From: Demequina sp. NBRC 110057
GTDB taxonomy: Bacteria > Actinomycetota > Actinomycetes > Actinomycetales > Demequinaceae
DNA: 64,000 nucleotides
Direction of reading: 5' to 3'
Assembly: GCF_002090175.1 (NCBI RefSeq)
Contig: NZ_BBRN01000006.1
Location: forward strand, 372,001-436,000
The notes beneath the pieces were generated by a model. It did not search any database. It was not told where the DNA came from and saw only the letters and a program-made list of their open reading frames with translations. Below are positions 59,271 through 64,000 of the stretch, one piece after another. Numbering within the stretch: position 1 is the first letter of the stretch; each line of letters opens with the position of its first letter. The position numbers were made by a program, and so were the translations under genes.

Positions 59271-60704
59271 TCAGCGTAGGCAGGAATCCACCAGCTGCTC
59301 GGCGAGGCCCACGTACGTGCCGGGGGTCAGCGCGGCAAGGCGCGACTTGGTTTCGGCCGGCAGCTCGAGCCCGTCCACGAAGCTCCGGATCGCGTCGGCG
59401 TCGATGACGTGTCCGCGGGTGAGGTCCTTGAGGCGCTCGTAGGGGTTCTCCATGCCGGGCACGCCCGCGATCGCGGCGGCACGCATCGCCGACTGGATGG
59501 GCTCGGCGAGCACCTCCCACGACCCGTCGAGGTCGGCGGCGAGCGCCGCCTCGTTCACGGATAGGGCGCCAAGCCCGCGACGCACGTTGTCGATCGCGAG
59601 CAGCGAGTGGCCGAACGCGACGCCGATGTTGCGCTGCGTGGTCGAGTCGGTGAGGTCTCGCTGGAGCCGCGAGGTGACCAGCGTGGACGCGAGAGTGTCG
59701 AGCAGCGCCGCAGAGATCTCGAGGTTGGCCTCGGCGTTCTCGAAGCGGATGGGGTTGATCTTGTGCGGCATCGCGGAGGATCCGATCGCGCCGGCCACGG
59801 CGGCCTGCGCGAAGTAGCCCAGTGAGATGTACGTCCAGACGTCGGTCGCCAAGTTATGCAGAATGCGGCCGAAGCGGGCGACGTCCGCGTACAGCTCGGC
59901 CTGCCAGTCGTGGCTCTCGATCTGGGTGGTGAGCGGGTTCCAGGTGAGGCCGATGCCCTCGACGAACGTGCGCGACACCTCCACCCAGTCGGTGCCGGGG
60001 ACGGCGGCGGTGTGGGCGCCGAAGGTGCCGGTGGCGCCGTTGATCTTGCCCAGGTACTCCTGGCGCTCGATGCGGCTCAGCTGGCGGCCCAGGCGGTGCG
60101 CGAGCACCGCGAGCTCCTTGCCCAGCGTGGTGGGGGTGGCGGTCTGGCCGTGGGTGCGCGACAGCATCGGCACGGACTTGGTCTCGCGCGCGAGGTCGGC
60201 GACCTGCGAGACAAGCGACGACGCGGCGGGCAGCCACGCCTGCTCGACGGCGCCCTTCACCATGAGCGCGTAGGACAGGTTGTTGATGTCCTCCGAGGTG
60301 CACGCGAAGTGCACCAGCTCGGCGAGCGGCTCGAGCGACGTGCCCTCGATGCGGCGCTTGATGTAGTACTCGACGGCCTTGACGTCGTGGACCGTGACCT
60401 TCTCGATCTCGGCGTGCTCGCGGATGCCCTCGGCGCCGAACTCGGCGGGGATGGCGCGCAGCAGCTCCACCTCGTCCGCGGTGAGCTCGCGCGTGCCGGG
60501 CACGGCGGCGGTCGCGCACAGGTGGATGAACCACTCGACCTCGACGAACAGGCGCGCGCGGTTCAGCGCGGGCTCGCTCAGGTGGTCCACGAGCGGCGCG
60601 GCCGCGGAGCGGTAGCGGCCGTCCAGCGGGGTGAGCGCGATGGCGGGCTCGACGTCGGCGAGGGTCACATACGAGGCGGGGTTCCACTCAGTCACGGGCC
60701 TCAT
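59271..60704 (-). CDS. purB: Adenylosuccinate lyase
   Basis: A 477-aa PurB of the fumarase/aspartase superfamily, acting twice in purine synthesis (SAICAR to AICAR and adenylosuccinate to AMP). Visible are ALTPLDGRYR at the start, HFACTSEDINNLSYALM, SRTHGQTATPTTLGKE (catalytic His) and the signature GSSAMPHKINPIRFENAEAN with the mobile loop. ATG 60704 is used; GTG 60716 and GTG 60695 are in frame, and AACAAT 7 nt before 60695 could be a leaderless -10 box. Housekeeping gene. Confidence 0.95.
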   Translation of the reverse strand: MRPVTEWNPASYVTLADVEPAIALTPLDGRYRSAAAPLVDHLSEPALNRARLFVEVEWFIHLCATAAVPGTRELTADEVELLRAIPAEFGAEGIREHAEIEKVTVHDVKAVEYYIKRRIEGTSLEPLAELVHFACTSEDINNLSYALMVKGAVEQAWLPAASSLVSQVADLARETKSVPMLSRTHGQTATPTTLGKELAVLAHRLGRQLSRIERQEYLGKINGATGTFGAHTAAVPGTDWVEVSRTFVEGIGLTWNPLTTQIESHDWQAELYADVARFGRILHNLATDVWTYISLGYFAQAAVAGAIGSSAMPHKINPIRFENAEANLEISAALLDTLASTLVTSRLQRDLTDSTTQRNIGVAFGHSLLAIDNVRRGLGALSVNEAALAADLDGSWEVLAEPIQSAMRAAAIAGVPGMENPYERLKDLTRGHVIDADAIRSFVDGLELPAETKSRLAALTPGTYVGLAEQLVDSCLR

Positions 60705-60786
60705 TGTTCCATGCACAGGCCCAGGCGCCGGGGCGGCGCCTCCACACGCTGACGCGGGGCCGATGCTGCGGCCGGGTGGGCGAGCC

Positions 60787-60792
60787 TACGGT
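60787..60792 (+). promoter_or_regulatory. Candidate -10 box for a leaderless transcript
   Basis: TACGGT ends 6 nt before ATG 60799. No ribosome binding site lies between. It also separates this gene from the divergent purB. Confidence 0.5.
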
Positions 60793-60798
60793 CGCCAC

Positions 60799-61086
60799 AT
60801 GAGTGACCTGGGAGGCGCGTTCGACCTCTGGAGCCCCGTGGACGGGGTCCTGCCGGATCTGTGGCTGCCGACGGGGGAGATCGACCGCGCCGTCGAGCAG
60901 GCACGGGCAGCGTGCGACCGCCTCGACAGGGCGGACGACGTCACGTGGGCGTCCGCCGCCGGTGACCTTTACCGGGCCGAGCTCTCTGCCTTGCGGGGGC
61001 GCGTGGCAGCGATGACCGCCGCCGTGGAGGACGCGCGCGACGCGTGGTGGAGCCTGCAGGCCGTGGCGCGCGGGGCGGGTCAGTGA
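60799..61086 (+). CDS. Small helical protein, WXG100-like
   Basis: A 95-aa protein predicted to be two helices around a turn, with Trp residues at WASAAGDLYRAEL and DAWWSLQ. Length and pattern resemble WXG100/ESX-type partners, but the exact W-x-G turn is not present (W-A-S instead), so membership is not secure. It precedes, by 40 bp, a large protein with a helical N-terminus and a hydrolase domain, a layout seen with type VII secreted proteins. Confidence 0.55.
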   Translation: MSDLGGAFDLWSPVDGVLPDLWLPTGEIDRAVEQARAACDRLDRADDVTWASAAGDLYRAELSALRGRVAAMTAAVEDARDAWWSLQAVARGAGQ

Positions 61087-61116
61087 CAGGGCCGGTGACC
61101 GGGACAGTGACCGGGC
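61081..61116 (+). repeat. Three tandem 12-bp units
   Basis: CAGTGACAGGGC, CGGTGACCGGGA and CAGTGACCGGGC follow one another, each containing GTGACnGGG. The first unit holds the stop codon of the small helical protein. They fill most of the gap before the hydrolase gene. Confidence 0.8.
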
Positions 61117-61126
61117 GGGAGATCGC

Positions 61127-62605
61127 ATGACGCGGGAGGCGGACCCGATTCCGGTGGGCGTCGCCGGGGGCGCGGGCGGTACCGAGGCGGTCACGGAGGA
61201 CCTGGAGGCGGCGAGCGCGGTGCTCGCGGATGCGGGGGAGGCCCTCGAGGAGTGCCGTCGCGCGCTCGACGCGTGCCTCGCGCTGCTGGACGACGCCCAG
61301 CGCCACGCCGGGCCCGCCGTGGTGGGGGCCGTGACCAGGGCCGATGCCGCGGCCGGCCTGGCGCGGTGGGGCACCTCCGGCGCTGGCGCCCTGGAGCGAG
61401 ACGCCCACGACCTTGCCGTGCGCGTCGCCGACGTGGCGCGCACCTACGCCGACGCGGAGGAGCGGGCGCGCGGCGGCATCGGCCTCGTCACCGCGGTGCA
61501 GCGCTATGCCGCGGACACACTGGACACTGGCGCGTGGCTCACGCGGGCGGTCGTGGGCCTGGGGTGGGCGTTGTCGGTGCCGGGGACGATCGCGCGGCTG
61601 ACGGGAGACGATCCCGTCGGCGGAGCCCTCGCTCCGGACGAGGCCCCCGGCATGACCGGCTACCTCAACCGCGGCACGGTGGGCGCGCTCACCGCGACTC
61701 TCGGTGCCACTCCGGTGATGGGTCCGAGCACCTACGACGCCATCCTCACGGTGCTGCGAGGCATGCTCGGCGCGCTCGATACGGCCTTCGAGGCCTCCTA
61801 CGACGGCGCGAGCCCGCGCGGACCCCGCACGTCATCGGACGTGCCGCGGTCCATGGCCGACCTCGCCGCGGGGCTGGAGAGCTTCACGTATGTCGAGGAG
61901 GGTGTGGTCGCGGTCGACGAGCTGGTGGGCGCCGACGGCGTGCGCCGCTACGTGGTGACGATCCCCGGCACCTACGACAACGGGTTCTCCTCCGTGAACC
62001 CCTTCGACTGGCACGGCAACGGCACCGTGGAGGCTGGTGGCGTCTCGGACGCGATGCGGCTGACCGTCGACGCGATGGAGCGGATGGGCATCCCGCCGGG
62101 CGCCGAGGTGATGCTCGTAGGACACAGTCAGGGAGGCATGGTCGCCACGGCCGTGGCCGGGGCGCGGGGCATCCGTGAGCGCTTCAGGATCACCGATGTG
62201 GTGACATTCGGCTCACCCGTGGCGGACCTTCCCCACGTCGAGGGCGTCACGTACGCGCATGTCGAGGACGTCTCCGACTCGGTGCCCGCCCTGGACAAGG
62301 GCGGTAGGGACGAGGGCGCGAACGTCACCACCTGGTCGGCCGACGCCCGCGCCTCGAGCGACCCGGCCATCGCCGCCGCGGCCACCGGGGTGCTGTCGGT
62401 TCACGCCATGTCCACGTACCGCGCGACGGCTGGCGCCATCGACGCCCTGACGGACCCGTCGACGCAGGCGTGGAAGCGGCAGGTGAGCGGCTACACCACG
62501 TCGTTGAGCGCGACCCGGACGCTCTTCAGTCCCACGGCGCCGCGGGACCCGGAGCAGCCGGTGGAGGGGAGGGTGAGCCTCGTCAGTCCCGCGCCGAGCC
62601 GGTGA
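61127..62605 (+). CDS. Alpha/beta-hydrolase protein with helical N-terminal domain
   Basis: A 492-aa protein. Residues about 20-125 are helical and Ala-rich with heptad-like spacing, reminiscent of WXG/ESX-type domains. The C-terminal part (about 250-430) is an alpha/beta-hydrolase with the nucleophile elbow VGHSQGGM (Ser), PGTYDNGFSSVNPFDW before it, HVEDVSDSVP and a likely His in SVHAMSTY. It resembles lipase/esterase-type proteins of unknown role in actinobacteria. No signal peptide; if exported, it would need type VII secretion. GGGAG precedes ATG 61127. The 3' end overlaps the convergent gene by 23 bp. Confidence 0.72.
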   Translation: MTREADPIPVGVAGGAGGTEAVTEDLEAASAVLADAGEALEECRRALDACLALLDDAQRHAGPAVVGAVTRADAAAGLARWGTSGAGALERDAHDLAVRVADVARTYADAEERARGGIGLVTAVQRYAADTLDTGAWLTRAVVGLGWALSVPGTIARLTGDDPVGGALAPDEAPGMTGYLNRGTVGALTATLGATPVMGPSTYDAILTVLRGMLGALDTAFEASYDGASPRGPRTSSDVPRSMADLAAGLESFTYVEEGVVAVDELVGADGVRRYVVTIPGTYDNGFSSVNPFDWHGNGTVEAGGVSDAMRLTVDAMERMGIPPGAEVMLVGHSQGGMVATAVAGARGIRERFRITDVVTFGSPVADLPHVEGVTYAHVEDVSDSVPALDKGGRDEGANVTTWSADARASSDPAIAAAATGVLSVHAMSTYRATAGAIDALTDPSTQAWKRQVSGYTTSLSATRTLFSPTAPRDPEQPVEGRVSLVSPAPSR

Positions 62606-62969
62606 TGCCGCGCACGATCGACGAGATGATCGTGATGACCAGCGCGCCCACCAGCGCGAGCCAGAAGTCGCCGATCACCAGTTCGATGCCGCCGAACCAC
62701 GTGGTGACCCACGCCGCGAGCCACAGCACGAACCAGTTCACCACCAGGGCGAACAGCCCGAGCGTGAGGATGGTGATGGGGAGCGCGAGGATCTGCAGCA
62801 CGGGCTTGATGACCTGGTTCAGCAGCTGCAGGATCACTCCCACGGCGCCGAACACCAGGACGCGCGTCCACCATTCGCCCTCGCCGCCGGTGACGGCGAT
62901 GTCGAGCGGCAGCAGCGTCGCGAACCACACGCCCACGGCCATGGCCATCACATTCAGCACGAACCTCAT
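62583..62969 (-). CDS. Phage-holin-family (4-TM) membrane protein
   Basis: A 128-aa protein with four membrane segments, starting MRFVLNVMAMAVGVWFATLL. LLNQVIKPVLQILALPITIL and TLGLFALVVNWFVLWLA mark the Mycobacterium 4-TM phage holin family (PF04020). Despite the name, members are widespread chromosomal proteins of unknown function; no phage genes are nearby. ATG 62969 places the start at the first membrane segment; a GTG at 63005 would add 12 residues. Confidence 0.85.
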   Translation of the reverse strand: MRFVLNVMAMAVGVWFATLLPLDIAVTGGEGEWWTRVLVFGAVGVILQLLNQVIKPVLQILALPITILTLGLFALVVNWFVLWLAAWVTTWFGGIELVIGDFWLALVGALVITIISSIVRGITGSARD

Positions 62970-63022
62970 GCCCAGGAGTGTTCCACACTGGGGGGTCCTC
63001 GCCACCTGGCACCATGGTCGTC

Positions 63023-64000
63023 ATGAGCCTTCCCCAGCCGCGTCCCGCGGTCGCCGGCCTACCCGCCTACGTCCCCGGCGCGCGCGGCGCCGCGGACCGC
63101 CTGCCCCCCGTGAAGCTGTCGTCGAACGAGACGCCCTTCGACCCGCTTCCCTCGGTGGCGGCGGCGATCGCGCGCGCAGGCGACGGCATTCACCGCTACC
63201 CGGACATGTTCGCGGTGGAGCTTCACGAGCGCCTCGCCGCGCGCTTCGGCGTCGGCGCCGACCAGGTGGCCGTCGGCGGCGGATCGGTGGCGGTGCTCCA
63301 GCACATCCTCACCGCCTACTGCGCGCCCGGCGACGAAGTGCTGTTCGCGTGGCGCTCGTTCGAGGCCTACCCCATCCTCACCCACATCGCCGGCGCGACC
63401 CCGGTCATGGTCCCCGTCACGGCAGACGGCCGCCACGACCTCGACGCGATGATCGCCGCGGTGAGCGACCGCACCAAGGTCGCCATGCTGTGTTCGCCCA
63501 ACAACCCCACCGGGCCCGCCCTCACGCGCGACGAGTTCGCACGCTTCATGGCCGCGGTGCCGACATCGGTGCTCGTGGTCCTCGACGAGGCCTACGTGGA
63601 GTTCGTCACCGAGGCCGATGCGGTGGCGGGGCTGGAGGAGCTTCCCCGCCACGACAACCTGCTGGTGCTGCGCACCTTCTCGAAGGCGTATGGCCTGGCG
63701 GGAGCCCGCGTGGGCTTCGCGCTCGGTTCCGCTTCGCTCATCGCGCCGGTGCGGGCGTGCGTGACGCCCTTCTCGGTGTCGTCGGCGGCCCAGGCCGCGG
63801 CGCTCGCCTCGCTTGAGCCCGTCGCCGAGCAGGAGCTGCTCGAGCGGGTGCAGCAGGTGGTGGCCGAGCGCCCGCGCCTGCGTGACGGCCTGCGCGCGCT
63901 GGGCTGGGACGTCCCCGAGGCCCAGGGCAACTTCGTGTGGATCCCCGCGGGCGACCGCACCGTGGAGATCGCGGTGGCGCTCGCGGCGCTCGAGCCAGCG
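63023..64000 (+). CDS. hisC: HisC-like aminotransferase, 3' end beyond the window
   Basis: The first 326 codons of a class I/II PLP aminotransferase of the histidinol-phosphate/aromatic type. PPVKLSSNETPFDPLP is the N-terminal arm; VGGGSVAVLQHI, CSPNNPTGP (cofactor Asn), VVLDEAYVEF (Asp and Tyr) and the Schiff-base Lys in RTFSKAYGLAGARVG complete the active site. HisC makes histidinol phosphate; close relatives (Pat) act on phenylalanine, and the two cannot be separated here with certainty. ATG 63023 is used; ATG 63014 is also in frame. No his operon genes are visible. Confidence 0.9.
   Translation, partial: MSLPQPRPAVAGLPAYVPGARGAADRLPPVKLSSNETPFDPLPSVAAAIARAGDGIHRYPDMFAVELHERLAARFGVGADQVAVGGGSVAVLQHILTAYCAPGDEVLFAWRSFEAYPILTHIAGATPVMVPVTADGRHDLDAMIAAVSDRTKVAMLCSPNNPTGPALTRDEFARFMAAVPTSVLVVLDEAYVEFVTEADAVAGLEELPRHDNLLVLRTFSKAYGLAGARVGFALGSASLIAPVRACVTPFSVSSAAQAAALASLEPVAEQELLERVQQVVAERPRLRDGLRALGWDVPEAQGNFVWIPAGDRTVEIAVALAALEPA

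Noticed and set aside
62583-62969. The holin-family gene as a sign of a prophage
   Set aside because: This family is widespread on actinobacterial chromosomes, and no other phage gene is present.

Overview
The window is high-GC DNA with tightly packed genes, ATGA/GTGA overlaps, GTG starts and many short promoters placed directly before start codons. This fits an actinobacterium, probably of the Micrococcales (Cellulomonas/Demequina-like); that placement is inference from style and gene content. Housekeeping genes sit at both edges: the 3' end of dnaB at the left, and purB, a MOSC protein, an ECF sigma/anti-sigma pair and a HisC-like aminotransferase at the right. In between lies a nearly continuous block of carbohydrate-utilisation genes. 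I see no rRNA, tRNA, CRISPR array, transposase or phage integrase, and no gene-free stretch longer than about 300 bp.

Layout. (1) 1.4-11.2 kb: a galactoside locus with a LacI repressor divergent from a sugar-binding lipoprotein, two permeases, a LacZ-type GH2 beta-galactosidase and a GH36 alpha-galactosidase. It is bracketed by two copies of a 52-bp palindrome. (2) 11.2-12.7 kb: a lone AztD-like zinc-chaperone lipoprotein behind a Zur-like box. (3) 12.7-20.8 kb: a GH35 beta-galactosidase, DUF5107/TPR protein and epimerase operon, its divergent AraC regulator and a second aldose epimerase, followed by an SDR and a GNAT enzyme. (4) 22.4-44.4 kb: a complete D-glucuronate pathway (uxaC, uxuB-like, uxuA, kdgK, eda) with its LacI regulator, a family-5 ABC importer, and enzymes that release uronates and other sugars (GH43, GH1, GH2 beta-glucuronidase, SDR, Gfo/Idh, GH43-discoidin-Fn3). 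(5) 44.4-52.8 kb: an AraC/GH2 pair, a GH78 alpha-L-rhamnosidase divergent from a TetR regulator, and an MFS sugar transporter. (6) 53-64 kb: core-like genes, including a pseudokinase-UPF0104 membrane protein, a CPBP protein, sigma/anti-sigma, MOSC, ACT, purB and a small helical protein paired with a hydrolase.

How it works together. Five similar 18-bp LacI-type operators precede uxaC, eda, the family-5 binding protein, its permease and the MFS gene. In four of them the right half of the operator doubles as the -35 box. A TetR-type palindrome lies inside the promoter of the rhamnosidase, next to the TetR gene. A near copy with the same spacing lies inside the promoter of the binding protein 18 kb away, abutting a LacI operator. 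My main inference is one regulon for importing and taking apart rhamnose- and glucuronate-containing oligosaccharides (for example Rha-GlcA ends of arabinogalactan/gum or of saponins), with uptake gated by two repressors. No glycosidase shows a secretion signal, so cleavage is probably cytoplasmic. A 9-mer that is common in the edge regions is missing from about 29.2 to 56.3 kb, which supports a separate origin for much of the uronate/rhamnoside block.
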